64,000 nt of DNA from Amycolatopsis nalaikhensis (GTDB lineage Bacteria > Actinomycetota > Actinomycetes > Mycobacteriales > Pseudonocardiaceae), in assembly GCF_030264295.1 (NCBI RefSeq), contig NZ_CP127173.1, forward strand, positions 7,757,501 to 7,821,500. The letters run 5' to 3'. The translations under genes were made by a program, and so were the position numbers. Under the pieces are notes generated by a model that ran no database searches, had not been told where the DNA came from, and saw only the letters and a list, made by a program, of their open reading frames with translations. Positions within the stretch are counted from its first letter, which is position 1, and each line of letters begins with the position of its first letter. Of this stretch, positions 53,744 to 62,071 are shown piece by piece.

Positions 53744-54134
53744 GCGTCGTGCTGACCGAAGCCGCCCGCGAGGTGCTCGACGGGCCGCACACCGCGGTGA
53801 TCGCGACGGTGAACGCCGACGGCAGGCCGCAGTCGTCGGTGATCTTCGTCAAGCGCGACGGCGACACTGTCGTCTTCAGCACCATCGAAGGGCGGCTCAA
53901 GACCCGCAACATGCGCTGCGACCCGCGGGTCAGCCTGCTGGTGTCGAGCAACCCGGGCCGGTACGTCGAGATCCGCGGGCGGGCCGAGCCACCGCCGACC
54001 CGGACAAGCTGCTGCTGCACGAGATGTACGCCCGGTACATGGGCGGGGCGACGCCGCCGCCGGAACCGGACGCGCACCGGCTGGTCGTCCGGATCGTCCC
54101 GGAAAAGCTCTACGTCTGGCCGCCCGCGGCGTGA
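53740..54134 (+). pseudogene. PPOX-class F420-dependent oxidoreductase, interrupted by a one-base frameshift
   Basis: The frame begins with a normal FMN/F420-binding split-barrel protein: HTAVIATVNADGRPQSSVIF, TVVFSTIEGRLKTRNM, RVSLLVSSNPGRYVEIRGRAE. At about 53988-53996 the frame breaks. The expected C-terminus continues one base out of register as DPDKLLLHEMYARYMGG to IVPEKLYVWPPAA, ending at TGA 54132-54134. Restoring one base in GAGC-CACCGCC gives a smooth ELTADPDK reading, so a single-base deletion (real or a sequencing error) is the simplest explanation. The unshifted frame runs on as Arg-rich nonsense. It overlaps the NmrA-like gene by 4 bp; intact, it would be about 131 residues. Confidence 0.85.
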
Positions 54135-54254
54135 CCGGTCGCGGCGGCGCCTTGAACCGGGTGCCGCCGCGGCCCGTATACCGGGTGAGGACCGCCGAAC
54201 CCCCGCCGCGGGGGCACGCGCGGTCGCCGCCGTGAACCACGACGTGAGGCCCGC

Positions 54255-55937
54255 ATGCTTGGAACCACCGGACTGCCGCGCCGCGGCCCGTCCCTGCCCG
54301 ACTTCGGGCTGCCCCGGCCGGGGCGGACCCGGCACGTCGTCGCGAACCGCGTGCTGACGGTGCTCGCCGCGCTGCTCGTGCTGTTCGGGCTGCTCGCCCC
54401 GGACGACCTCACGGCCTTCTCCGCCGAGGCCCTCGTGCGCGTGCCGGTGGAGGGCCTCGTCGTCGCGGCGTTCCTGCTGGTCCTGCCGCCGCGGGCGCGC
54501 CGCGTCGTCGCGGTCGCCGTCGGGCTGGTCCTCGGGCTGCTGACCCTGCTGAAGGCCCTCGACACCGGGTTCTACGCGACGCTGGAGAAGCCGTTCGACC
54601 CGATCTACGACTGGAGCTTCTTCCACGCCGGTGTCGAGTTCCTCGCCGGGCAGATCGGTGAGGCGGGGACCCTCGCGGCGCTCGTCGGCGCCGGGTTGCT
54701 CGCGGTCGCCGTCGTGGTGCTGATGGTGCTGGCGATGCTGCGGCTGAGCCGCGTCGCGGCGGGCAGGCGGACCGGGGCGACGCGGGTGGTGGCCGTGCTC
54801 GGCGTGATCTGGATCGTCTGCTCGGTGTTCGGCGTGGAGATCGCGCCGGGGCAGCCGGTGGCCGCGCAGAGCGCCGCCGCCCTGGCCTACGGCGACCTGC
54901 GCCAGGTCGGCGCCGACCTGCGCGACCAGCGGCCGTTCGGCGAGGTGGCCGCCGAGGACGCGTTCCGGAGCACGCCCGGTGACCAGCTGCTCGCCGGGTT
55001 ACGCGGCAAGAACGTCGTGCTCACCTTCGTCGAGAGCTACGGCCGGATCGCCCTCGACGACCCGGCGTTCGGCCCGAAGATCGGGGCGACGCTGGACGCG
55101 GGCACCGAGCAGCTGCGCGCGGCGGGCATCGGGGCGAGAAGCGCGTTCCTGTCGTCGTCGACCTTCGGCGGCGGGAGCTGGCTGGCGCATTCGACCGTGC
55201 AGTCCGGCATGTGGATCGACAACCAGCAGCGCTACAACGACCTGCTCGGCAGCGACCGGCTCACCCTCGGCGGGGCGTTCCAGCGCGCGGGCTGGCGCAC
55301 GGTCTGGGACGTGCCCGCGCACACGAAGGACTGGCCCGAGGGGCAGAAGTTCTACCACCCGGACGCCTACTACGACGCGCGGAACATCGGGTACCACGGG
55401 CCCGGGTTCGCCTACGCGACGATGCCCGACCAGTTCACGTTCTCGATGCTGCAGCGCACCGAGCTCGCGAAGGCGGGGCAGCGGCCGGTGATGGCCGAGG
55501 TGGACCTCGTCTCGAGCCACGCGCCGTGGTCGCCGCGGCCGTGGCTGGTGGACTGGAACCAGGTCGGCGACGGCTCGGTGTTCGCGCCGATGCCGTCGGC
55601 CGGCGAGGCACCGGAGTCGGTGTGGAAGGACCCCGCGAAGATCCGCGACGCCTACCGCGACGCCACCGACTACTCGCTGAAGACGCTCATCTCGTTCGTG
55701 CAGCACTACGGCGGCGACGACCTGGTGCTGGTGTTCCTCGGCGACCACCAGCCGCCGGTGGTCACCCCGCAGGGCGCGGTGCACGACGTGCCGATCACGA
55801 TCGTGGCCAAGGACCCGAAGGTGCTGGACCGGATCGCGGACTGGGGCTGGCAGGACGGCCTGCACCCGGGTGCCCGGGCGCCGGTGTGGAAGATGGATTC
55901 TTTCCGTGACCGTTTTCTGACGGCTTTCGCGCGCTGA
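54255..55937 (+). CDS. Membrane-bound sulfatase/LTA synthase-like protein
   Basis: The 560-residue protein has four to five N-terminal transmembrane helices (about 30-220) and an external alkaline-phosphatase-superfamily domain. Seen are NVVLTFVESYGRIAL (metal-binding Glu), a catalytic-Thr region FLSSSTFGGGSWLAHST, VDLVSSHAPWSP and LVFLGDHQPP (metal-binding Asp-His). The layout is that of LtaS/MdoB-type phosphoglycerol or phosphoethanolamine transferases; in actinobacteria the lipid substrate is not known. ATG 54255. Monocistronic. Confidence 0.87.
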   Translation: MLGTTGLPRRGPSLPDFGLPRPGRTRHVVANRVLTVLAALLVLFGLLAPDDLTAFSAEALVRVPVEGLVVAAFLLVLPPRARRVVAVAVGLVLGLLTLLKALDTGFYATLEKPFDPIYDWSFFHAGVEFLAGQIGEAGTLAALVGAGLLAVAVVVLMVLAMLRLSRVAAGRRTGATRVVAVLGVIWIVCSVFGVEIAPGQPVAAQSAAALAYGDLRQVGADLRDQRPFGEVAAEDAFRSTPGDQLLAGLRGKNVVLTFVESYGRIALDDPAFGPKIGATLDAGTEQLRAAGIGARSAFLSSSTFGGGSWLAHSTVQSGMWIDNQQRYNDLLGSDRLTLGGAFQRAGWRTVWDVPAHTKDWPEGQKFYHPDAYYDARNIGYHGPGFAYATMPDQFTFSMLQRTELAKAGQRPVMAEVDLVSSHAPWSPRPWLVDWNQVGDGSVFAPMPSAGEAPESVWKDPAKIRDAYRDATDYSLKTLISFVQHYGGDDLVLVFLGDHQPPVVTPQGAVHDVPITIVAKDPKVLDRIADWGWQDGLHPGARAPVWKMDSFRDRFLTAFAR

Positions 55938-56093
55938 CCGCGCCGCCCATCCGTCCAGGGTCGCGGGCTAGCCCGGATGGAGCAGCGTCGTGACGTTCCG
56001 CTGCGCGCGGATTCACTGGCCCGATGAATTGCCGGTAATTCTTCGGCACTTCTACGCTCATTGACGTCGGGTTTTCCGCGTTGAGGAGTGTTC

Positions 56094-56423
56094 ATGCGAA
56101 GGAAATTGGCGGTTCTCGCGGTCGCTGTGTTTTCGCTGCTGGGTCTGTCGGTCGCACCGGCGTCCGCGGCCGGCGGCGACTTCGCGCCACCCGGCTGCTT
56201 CGGTGAGCGTTACGGGATCCTGTTCGGACAGGGGGTTTCGGTCAGCTGCTTCCCCGGCGAGGGTTACGGGTACCGGGTGATCGCGCACTGCTCGAACGGC
56301 AGTGCGTTCTGGTTCGTGGTCGGTGATTTCGTGCCGTACGGATTCGGTCCGGCGGTCGCGGAATGCTCCGGGGCCCTCCTGGTTCCGGCCCGCGTTTACG
56401 CCTACGAGGTCGACGAAATCTGA
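56094..56423 (+). CDS. Small secreted protein of unknown function
   Basis: The 109-residue precursor has a signal peptide (MRRKLAVLAVAVFSLLGLSV, cleavage after ASA). A mature part of about 80 residues contains three Cys and is Gly/Tyr/Phe-rich (GEGYGYRVIAHC, FVVGDFVPYGFGP). No family recognised. ATG 56094 is favoured over GTG 56088 because GAGGAG needs spacing. A strong hairpin follows 13 bases after the stop. Confidence 0.82.
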   Translation: MRRKLAVLAVAVFSLLGLSVAPASAAGGDFAPPGCFGERYGILFGQGVSVSCFPGEGYGYRVIAHCSNGSAFWFVVGDFVPYGFGPAVAECSGALLVPARVYAYEVDEI

Positions 56424-56436
56424 TTTGTGCGCAGAA

Positions 56437-56471
56437 CCGTCCGGCCACCCGTTCCCCGGGTGGCCGGACGG
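56437..56471 (+). terminator. Hairpin terminator after the small secreted protein
   Basis: A perfect 14-bp GC-rich stem (56437-56450 with 56458-56471) with a 7-base loop. There is no U-tract, as is common in high-GC actinobacteria. Confidence 0.65.
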
Positions 56472-56814
56472 TGTCGTGTCCGCGGAATGTGCGGCGGCCG
56501 CGCCGAGGGACACTCAGGCAGATCTGGTGCCCGCCAGTCTCCGATTCGGGGCGCCGCCCGCCGACGTGTGCTGCACTTGGTCCAGACCTCTCCGCGACGC
56601 CGCGAGAAGGGCTGCCCCGAGCCACGGCGGCACCCCGTCCGCGGCTCCTCGGCATGCGCGAAACCCGTTGGCGCACAAAGGAAATCCACAGAGGACAACC
56701 GTTCGCCTCCGCGAATTCCGGACAGAAGACCGGACAAACCTGGACCACCCGGGAGCGGGCCCGCACACTCGGCGCACAGTGTGTTTCTTTCCCCCGGCCT
56801 TGGAGGAGAACCTC
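56472..56814. other. Long leader region of the S1 protease, no gene seen
   Basis: These 343 bases hold no frame with a recognisable product and no clear repeat. They presumably contain the protease promoter and 5' leader. Confidence 0.5.
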
Positions 56815-57936
56815 ATGCGTCGAAGAATCACCATGGCCATCGGCGGCGCCGCCGTCCTCACCGCGAGCCTCGCCTCGGCGTCGCTCAGCCCGGCCATCGC
56901 CTCACCCGGGTTGATCGCCGCCATGCAACGGGACTTCGGCCTGACCGCCACCCAGGCCGAAGCCCGGCTCGGGCAGGAACTGACGGCCGCGCGCGTGCTG
57001 CCCGCCGCCCAGTCGGCGGCCGGTGCCGCCTTCGGCGGGGCCTGGTTCGACCCCGCTCGCGGGAAGCTCGTCGTGGGCGTGACCGACCCGGCCGCGGCCG
57101 ACGCCGTCCGGCAGGCCGGTGCCGAGCCGACCACCGCCCGGATCAGCGCGGCGAAGCTCGACGCCGCCAAGGCCGCCATCGACGCCTCGGCCAAGGCGGA
57201 CCCCGCGCCCGCCGCCGTCAGCGGGTGGCGGGCCGACCCGCGGGCCGGCAGCGTCGTGGTCACCCTGCGACCGGGGGCGCACGGCGCCGACGTCGACTCC
57301 TTCCTGGCCCGGGCGCGGAAAGCCGGACCGGTCACCGTGGCCACCGCCCCGGCCGCCGAGCCGTTCTCGGCGGGCACCGTCGGCGGCGACCCCTACTACA
57401 TCAACGGCAACACGCGCTGCTCCATCGGCTTCTCCGTGCAGGGCGGCTTCGTCAGCGCCGGGCACTGCGGCGGGGTGGGCAGCTCGGTCGTCGGCTGGGA
57501 CGGCTCCGCGATGGGCAGCTTCGCGGGCTCTTCCTTCCCCGGCAACGACTATTCGTTCATCCGGATCGGCAACGGCTGGTGGACCGCGCCGGTCGTGCTC
57601 GGCTGGGGCACCGTGAGCGACGCGCTCGTCCGCGGGTCGTGGGTCGCGCCGGTCGGCACGTCCGTGTGCCGCTCGGGCTCGACCACGCACTGGCACTGCG
57701 GCACCGTGCTCGGGCTCAACGAAACCGTCAACTACTCCCAGGGTGCGGTCTACCAGATGACCCGCACCAACGTCTGCGCCGAACCCGGCGACTCCGGTGG
57801 CTCGTTCATCACCGGTGACCAGGCCCAGGGGGTCACCTCCGGTGGCTGGGGCAATTGCGGCTCCGGTGGCGAGACGTGGTTCCAGCCGGTGAACGAGATC
57901 CTGCAGACCTACGGCCTCTCGTTGGTCACGGCCTAG
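56815..57936 (+). CDS. Secreted S1 serine protease (streptogrisin/alpha-lytic type) with pro-domain
   Basis: The 373-residue preproprotein has a signal peptide (1 to about 30), a pro-domain (about 33-185, QRDFGLTATQAEARL and VVTLRPGAHGADVDSF) that acts as folding chaperone, and a mature chymotrypsin-fold domain. The catalytic triad is His217 (SAGHCGG), Asp245 (GNDYSF) and Ser327 (EPGDSGGS). Six Cys in the mature domain are arranged for three disulfides. ATG 56815 follows GGAGGA (56802-56807). Expected to be an extracellular scavenging protease. Confidence 0.93.
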   Translation: MRRRITMAIGGAAVLTASLASASLSPAIASPGLIAAMQRDFGLTATQAEARLGQELTAARVLPAAQSAAGAAFGGAWFDPARGKLVVGVTDPAAADAVRQAGAEPTTARISAAKLDAAKAAIDASAKADPAPAAVSGWRADPRAGSVVVTLRPGAHGADVDSFLARARKAGPVTVATAPAAEPFSAGTVGGDPYYINGNTRCSIGFSVQGGFVSAGHCGGVGSSVVGWDGSAMGSFAGSSFPGNDYSFIRIGNGWWTAPVVLGWGTVSDALVRGSWVAPVGTSVCRSGSTTHWHCGTVLGLNETVNYSQGAVYQMTRTNVCAEPGDSGGSFITGDQAQGVTSGGWGNCGSGGETWFQPVNEILQTYGLSLVTA

Positions 57937-57945
57937 CAAAAAAAT

Positions 57946-57981
57946 CCGGCGGCGGCCGATGAGTTCCGCGGCCGCCGCCGG
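57946..57981. terminator. Hairpin terminator after the S1 protease
   Basis: A 13-bp perfect stem (57946-57958 with 57969-57981), 10-base loop, just after the protease stop. The A7 run at 57938-57944 would give a U-tract on the opposite strand. Confidence 0.65.
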
Positions 57982-58037
57982 TAGGTACCCGGGCGAGCCG
58001 CGCCACCGGGGCGCGGCGGGAACCACCGGGAGCAGTC

Positions 58038-58586
58038 ATGAGCGTGATCGTCGTCGAGTTCGTCACCCTGGACGGCGTCGTCGAGGACCCGGACGGGTCC
58101 GGGGGCACGGCCACCGGCGGCTGGGCGTTCCGGCACGGGCCGGAGGCGGTGGCCGGGGACAAGTTCCGCCTCGGCGACCGGCTCGACACCGGCGTGCTGC
58201 TGCTCGGCCGCACGACGTGGGAGCTGTTCGCGAAGCTGTGGCCGGGCCGCTCGGGCGAGTTCCCCGACCGGCTCAACGCGTCCGCGAAGCTCGTCGCCTC
58301 GCGGACGCTGTCCGATGTCTCCGCGTGGCGGAACTCCGTGCTGCTGCGGGGAGATCTCGTCGACACGGTCGCGCGGGAAGAGCGGGACGTGATCGTCATC
58401 GGGTCCGTCGGGATCGCGCAGACCCTGGCCCGCCGCGGCCTGGTCGACGAGTACCGCCTGCTCGTGTTCCCGAGCGTCGCCGGGGCGGGCAGGCGGCTCT
58501 TCGACGGCGCGGCACCCGCGGACCTCGACCTGGTGTCGAGCACGGTCGTCGGGCCCGCCGTGCTGAGCACCTACCGGACGCGCTAG
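58038..58586 (+). CDS. Dihydrofolate-reductase-like (RibD C-terminal fold) protein
   Basis: The 182-residue protein has the RibD_C/DHFR-like pattern: MSVIVVEFVTLDGVVEDP, LLLGRTTWELFAKLWPG, SRTLSDVSAW and DVIVIGSVGIAQTLARRGLVDEYRLLVFPSVAGAGRRLF. These are stand-alone NADPH-binding reductases of unknown substrate, common in actinobacteria. Its stop shares CTAG (58583-58586) with the convergent TetR gene. Confidence 0.9.
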   Translation: MSVIVVEFVTLDGVVEDPDGSGGTATGGWAFRHGPEAVAGDKFRLGDRLDTGVLLLGRTTWELFAKLWPGRSGEFPDRLNASAKLVASRTLSDVSAWRNSVLLRGDLVDTVAREERDVIVIGSVGIAQTLARRGLVDEYRLLVFPSVAGAGRRLFDGAAPADLDLVSSTVVGPAVLSTYRTR

Positions 58587-59173
58587 GTCCGCAGGAGGCT
58601 CGCGAGCCAGCCACCCAGCACCTGCTGGACCTCGGCGCGGGTCCGCGCGGGATCGTCCGCCGCGGCGATCATCCGCGCCGCCTCCATCACCGCGCTGAGC
58701 ACGAGCTGGGCCAGCGCGCGGACGGGTGTGTCCACGATCAGCCCGTCCGCCCTGGCCCGCTCCAGCACGGTGACCAGCAGGCCGAGGCCGTACTCCGCCT
58801 CGATCTCGCGCCAGACTTCCCAGCCCAGCACGGCGGGCGCGTCGGTGAGCGAGATGCGGCGGACGTCCTCGCGCAGGCACGCGTCGAGGAAGACGCCGAG
58901 GGCCAGCGTCATGCCGGTCAGCGGGTCGGTGCCGCCCGCGAACGCGGCTTCGACCTCTTCGGTCAGCTCGCGTTCGAGCTCCTCGACGACGGCGCGGAAC
59001 AAGCCCTGCTTGTCGGCGTAGTGGTGGTACAGCGCGCCGCGGGTGACACCGGCGGCGCGGGTGATCTCGTCCGCCGGGACGGCCTGGTAGCCGCGCGCGG
59101 CGAACAGTTCGCGCGCGGCGGCGACCAAGGCAGCCTTCGTGCCGGCGGAACGGTCCTGCTGGGTACGTCGCAC
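58583..59173 (-). CDS. TetR-family repressor cotranscribed with an alpha/beta-hydrolase
   Basis: The 196-residue protein has a TetR HTH (AARELFAARGYQAVPADEI, AAGVTRGALYHHYADKQGL) and a helical ligand domain. GTG start at 59173, four bases after the hydrolase stop, so both share a transcript. The palindrome at 60058-60084 in the hydrolase promoter is the likely autoregulatory operator. Confidence 0.9.
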   Translation of the reverse strand: MRRTQQDRSAGTKAALVAAARELFAARGYQAVPADEITRAAGVTRGALYHHYADKQGLFRAVVEELERELTEEVEAAFAGGTDPLTGMTLALGVFLDACLREDVRRISLTDAPAVLGWEVWREIEAEYGLGLLVTVLERARADGLIVDTPVRALAQLVLSAVMEAARMIAAADDPARTRAEVQQVLGGWLASLLRT

Positions 59174-59177
59174 CCGC

Positions 59178-60047
59178 CTAATCTGCCATGACGCCCGCGA
59201 ACTCGACGACGTGGCGGGCCAGCACCGCGGGCTGGTCCTCGGAGACGAAGGTGTAGGAGTCCGGCACTTCGACGAGGCGCGCGTCCGGCAGCAGGGCGGC
59301 GAGCCGGTGGGCGAGCCGGATCGGGAAGAGCTTGTCCTCCGGTGCCCAGGCGAGCAGCACCGGCCGGTCGTAGCGGCGAAGCGCCTCCGCGGCGGCGAGG
59401 GTGTGCCGCGGGTGCACGTCCCGCAGGAGTTTGCGCAGGTCCCGCCGCACCCCGGCGGACTTGCGCAGCGGCGAGAGGTAGGCCTGCGCGACGGCGTCGG
59501 GCAGGGGCCGCTTCACCACCCACCCGAAGAGCATCGGCAAGGGGTAGAGGGCGCGGATCCGCAGCAGCTGGCCGAGCACGGCCATCGAGCCGGGGATCCG
59601 CGCGAGGCGCGGCAGCGGCTTGAAGATCGGCGGGAAGAAGTAGTCGAAGCAGTCGGAGGGCGTGAAGACGACCCGCCCGACCCGCTCGGGGCGGCGGCTG
59701 AGCAGGATCTGTGTCAGGGCGCCGCCGGTGTCGTTCGCGACGAGCGTGACGTCGTGGAGGTCCAGGGCCTCGAGGAAGTCGGCGATGACGTCGGCGTTGC
59801 CGGTGGGGGAGAGGTCGGCGTCGGCGCGCATGGGCAGGTCGTGCGAGCCGAGCGGCAGGTCGGGCGCCAGGCACCGGAAGCCGGCGTCGGCGACGTCCGG
59901 CACGACCTTCCGCCACAGTTCGGCGTTCGTCAGCACCCCGTGGACGAACACCACCGGGGCGCCCGAGCCCCGCTCGAAGTACCGCACCTCACCGGCGGGC
60001 AGCCGGACCCGGTGCTCCTGACCCAGGGATTCGCTTCGTCGCGTCAT
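59178..60047 (-). CDS. Alpha/beta-hydrolase (haloalkane dehalogenase/epoxide hydrolase-like)
   Basis: The 289-residue protein has an alpha/beta-hydrolase core: FVHGVLTNAELWR (oxyanion region), VTLVANDTGGALTQIL with an Asp in the nucleophile elbow (N-D-T-G-G), PVLLAWAPEDKLFP, and a short C-terminal region without an obvious His at the usual spot. An Asp nucleophile points to dehalogenase or epoxide hydrolase chemistry rather than an esterase. Start ATG 60047 (ATG 60056 also possible) lies just inside the TetR operator region. Confidence 0.85.
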   Translation of the reverse strand: MTRRSESLGQEHRVRLPAGEVRYFERGSGAPVVFVHGVLTNAELWRKVVPDVADAGFRCLAPDLPLGSHDLPMRADADLSPTGNADVIADFLEALDLHDVTLVANDTGGALTQILLSRRPERVGRVVFTPSDCFDYFFPPIFKPLPRLARIPGSMAVLGQLLRIRALYPLPMLFGWVVKRPLPDAVAQAYLSPLRKSAGVRRDLRKLLRDVHPRHTLAAAEALRRYDRPVLLAWAPEDKLFPIRLAHRLAALLPDARLVEVPDSYTFVSEDQPAVLARHVVEFAGVMAD

Positions 60048-60057
60048 GCGATCCATA

Positions 60058-60084
60058 GTTACATACATGGCGTATGTATGTAAC
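60058..60084. promoter_or_regulatory. TetR operator between hydrolase-tetR and SnoaL-like genes
   Basis: GTTACATACAT (60058-60068) and ATGTATGTAAC (60074-60084) are perfect 11-bp arms around GGCGT. The site is 10 bp upstream of the hydrolase start and 20 bp upstream of the divergent SnoaL-like start, so one TetR dimer pair could control both directions. Confidence 0.7.
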
Positions 60085-60104
60085 TGCGGTCTAGGCTGAC
60101 GTCC

Positions 60105-60503
60105 GTGGTTGCCGGTGGAGGACCTCCCGTCGCCGTGGTCGTGGCTTTCGTCGACCGCGTGAACCACCGCGACCTCGCCGGGCTCGCGCGCCTGATGACC
60201 GCGGACCACGAGCTGCGGGTGCACGACGAGGCGCCGGTGCGCGGCCGCGACGCCAACGTCGCGGCGTGGCGCGGGTACTTCGCGTCCTTCCCGGCGTACC
60301 GGATCTGTCCACTTCGGATCGCCGAAGCGGGGGAGCGGGTCGCGGTGCTGGGCTACACGGTCGGATCGCACCTCGGCCTCCCGGACGAGGACGAGCGGGA
60401 CCTGCCGGTGATCTGGACGGCCGAGGTGGCGGGGCACGCGGTCCGCGCCTGGAGTGTGCTCGAGGACGACGCGGACCGCCGTCGGGAGCTGGGGCTGGCC
60501 TGA
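60105..60503 (+). CDS. SnoaL/NTF2-like small protein
   Basis: The 132-residue protein has the SnoaL/NTF2 cone-fold pattern: VVVAFVDRVNHRDLAGLARLM, ADHELRVHDEAPVRGRDA, WRGYFASFPAYRI and a closing VIWTAEVAGHAVRAWSVL strand pair. Members are ester cyclases, isomerases or binding proteins. GTG 60105 has little leader and lies next to the TetR operator; a leaderless mRNA is plausible. Likely coregulated with the divergent hydrolase. Confidence 0.82.
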   Translation: MVAGGGPPVAVVVAFVDRVNHRDLAGLARLMTADHELRVHDEAPVRGRDANVAAWRGYFASFPAYRICPLRIAEAGERVAVLGYTVGSHLGLPDEDERDLPVIWTAEVAGHAVRAWSVLEDDADRRRELGLA

Positions 60504-60622
60504 GTCGTCAGGAATTCACGAGGACCTCGCCGGGTGACGCCGTGCCGGAAGCCCGGGTTGGCGGATCTTTGGCCCCCCGGTGTCTGCTGCGGGCCCCCGT
60601 CGCCGAGAACCCGGAGGCTTCG

Positions 60623-61390
60623 ATGCGCCCGTCCCGTCCCGCCGGTTTCGACCGCCGCACCCTGCTCAAGACCGGAGTCGTCCTCGCCGGTGGTGTGGCC
60701 GCGACCGCCGCTTTCCCCGGGGTCGCCGCCGCCTACACCTGGCCGTCCTCGCTGCGGTCCGGCTCGACCGGTGCCGCCGTGGCGGAACTGCAGATCCGCG
60801 TCGCGGGCTGGGCCGCGGACAGTCCGAAGCAGACGTACGTCGCCGTCGACGGGGACTTCGGGCCCGCCACCGCCGCCGCGCTGACGCGCTTCCAGACCGC
60901 GAACCACCTGCCCGCCACCGGCGTCGCCGACGGTGACGACTTCTCGGCCCTCAACGCCCTCGAATCGGCCGACGGCTCGACCGCCCACTTCGAATGGAGC
61001 GAGTTCACTTCGAAGGACGGCTCGGGCTTCGGCGGCGGCAAGGTCGGCTCCGCCACGGTCAAGGAGAACGTCCGGCGGCTGATGTACAAACTGGAAGCGT
61101 TGCGGCTCAAGGCGGGCGGCCGCGCGGTCACGATCTCCTCGGGCTTCCGCAGCATCGCGCACAACCAGTCCGTGGGCGGCGCGTCGAACAGCATGCACCT
61201 GTACGGTGTCGCGGCCGACATCTACGTCAGCGGGCTGAGCACCCGCCAGGTCTACGTGCTCGCCGAGGCCTGCGGCTTCTCCGGCTTGGAGCGCTACACG
61301 CTCTCGGACGCGCACCAGCACGTCGACAGCCGGGTCGAGTACCCCTACGGCTCGCAGAGCTGGTGGTGGGAGAGCGGCATCATCAGCTGA
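60623..61390 (+). CDS. Tat-exported M15 peptidase (D,D-carboxypeptidase-like) with peptidoglycan-binding domain
   Basis: The 255-residue precursor has a Tat signal (DRRTLLKTGVVLAGG, cleavage near VAAAYT). It has a peptidoglycan-binding repeat (about 50-115, GAAVAELQIRVAGW, DGDFGPATAAALTRFQ) and an M15A peptidase domain (about 125-255) with zinc motif SMHLYGVAADI (SxHxxGxAxD) and the later His in DAHQHVDSR. It should trim stem peptides in the cell wall. ATG 60623 follows GGAGG (60612-60616). A hairpin follows the stop. Confidence 0.92.
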   Translation: MRPSRPAGFDRRTLLKTGVVLAGGVAATAAFPGVAAAYTWPSSLRSGSTGAAVAELQIRVAGWAADSPKQTYVAVDGDFGPATAAALTRFQTANHLPATGVADGDDFSALNALESADGSTAHFEWSEFTSKDGSGFGGGKVGSATVKENVRRLMYKLEALRLKAGGRAVTISSGFRSIAHNQSVGGASNSMHLYGVAADIYVSGLSTRQVYVLAEACGFSGLERYTLSDAHQHVDSRVEYPYGSQSWWWESGIIS

Positions 61391-61402
61391 GCTGAGATGG
61401 CT

Positions 61403-61457
61403 CGGTGGTGCCCCGGGACTTGGCTTCGGGGAAAGGTCGGATCCGGGGGCACCACCG
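61403..61457 (+). terminator. Hairpin terminator after the M15 peptidase
   Basis: Arms 61403-61416 and 61443-61457 pair over 14 bp with one bulged G. The 26-base loop itself contains a small stem. It lies 13 bases after the stop. Confidence 0.6.
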
Positions 61458-61586
61458 CCCGCGGGACGGCTGACACGGCGTCCTGCGGTGGACCCACACT
61501 ATGCAGCGTCCGCTCGCCTGACCAGGGCCTCGATGCGGTGTCGAAGGTTTGTCGCCCGGTCGGACACCGGACCTACCGAGAGTGGG

Positions 61587-62021
61587 TCACGGGCCGAGTT
61601 CGACGTCCGGCGCGGGCTCGTCCGGTGGATGGTCGCCGTGGCGGTGGACGATCTTCCACTCGCCGTCCTCGCGCCGGTACACGTGCGTGACGCGCAGGGT
61701 GTACGTCGTCGGTCTGCCGTTGACGGAGACCGTGTTGTGCTCGAACCCGATCGTGTAGGCCAGGTCCCCGCTCGCACCGGCCGCGACGACTTCGAAGCGG
61801 TACTCGCGCGAGTCGGAGAACTGGGCCGCGACCCGCTTGAACGCGTCGCCGACGTCGGCCCAGCCGGTGCGCACCGGCAGCCAGGCGCCGAAGAGGCTCA
61901 CCGGGTCCGCGTGCGACCAGAGCGCCGTGCGCGGGCCCGCGTCGCCCTGGTGCACGGCGCGTTCGGCGGCGATCTGCCGCGGCAGCACGTCGGCCAGGAA
62001 CTCCTCGGTGGGTGATGGCAT
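61587..62021 (-). CDS. SnoaL/DUF4440-like small protein controlled by the divergent TetR
   Basis: The 144-residue protein has an NTF2-like fold: EEFLADVLPRQIAAERAVHQ, ALWSHADPVSLFGAWLP, VGDAFKRVAAQFSDS, and a C-terminal TLRVTHVYRREDGEWKIVHRH. This is the ketosteroid-isomerase-like/DUF4440 group. ATG 62021 is divergent from the TetR gene with an operator between them. Function unknown. Confidence 0.85.
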   Translation of the reverse strand: MPSPTEEFLADVLPRQIAAERAVHQGDAGPRTALWSHADPVSLFGAWLPVRTGWADVGDAFKRVAAQFSDSREYRFEVVAAGASGDLAYTIGFEHNTVSVNGRPTTYTLRVTHVYRREDGEWKIVHRHGDHPPDEPAPDVELGP

Positions 62022-62029
62022 GATGACTC

Positions 62030-62058
62030 CAATACAGTCGGACTGTTTTCAATACAGT
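62030..62058. promoter_or_regulatory. TetR operator region between SnoaL-like and tetR genes
   Basis: ACAGTC-G-GACTGT (62034-62046) is a perfect 13-bp palindrome. CAATACAGT occurs twice in direct orientation (62030-62038 and 62050-62058), 20 bp apart. The sites cover both promoters. Confidence 0.6.
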
Positions 62059-62071
62059 GAGGATGTATCGG

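Noticed and set aside
60504..60622. c-di-AMP (ydaO-type) riboswitch upstream of the M15 peptidase
   Set aside because: GGGTGACGCCG resembles part of the motif and the gene type fits, but the conserved GGGGACCCA and CAGCUAACC elements are missing.
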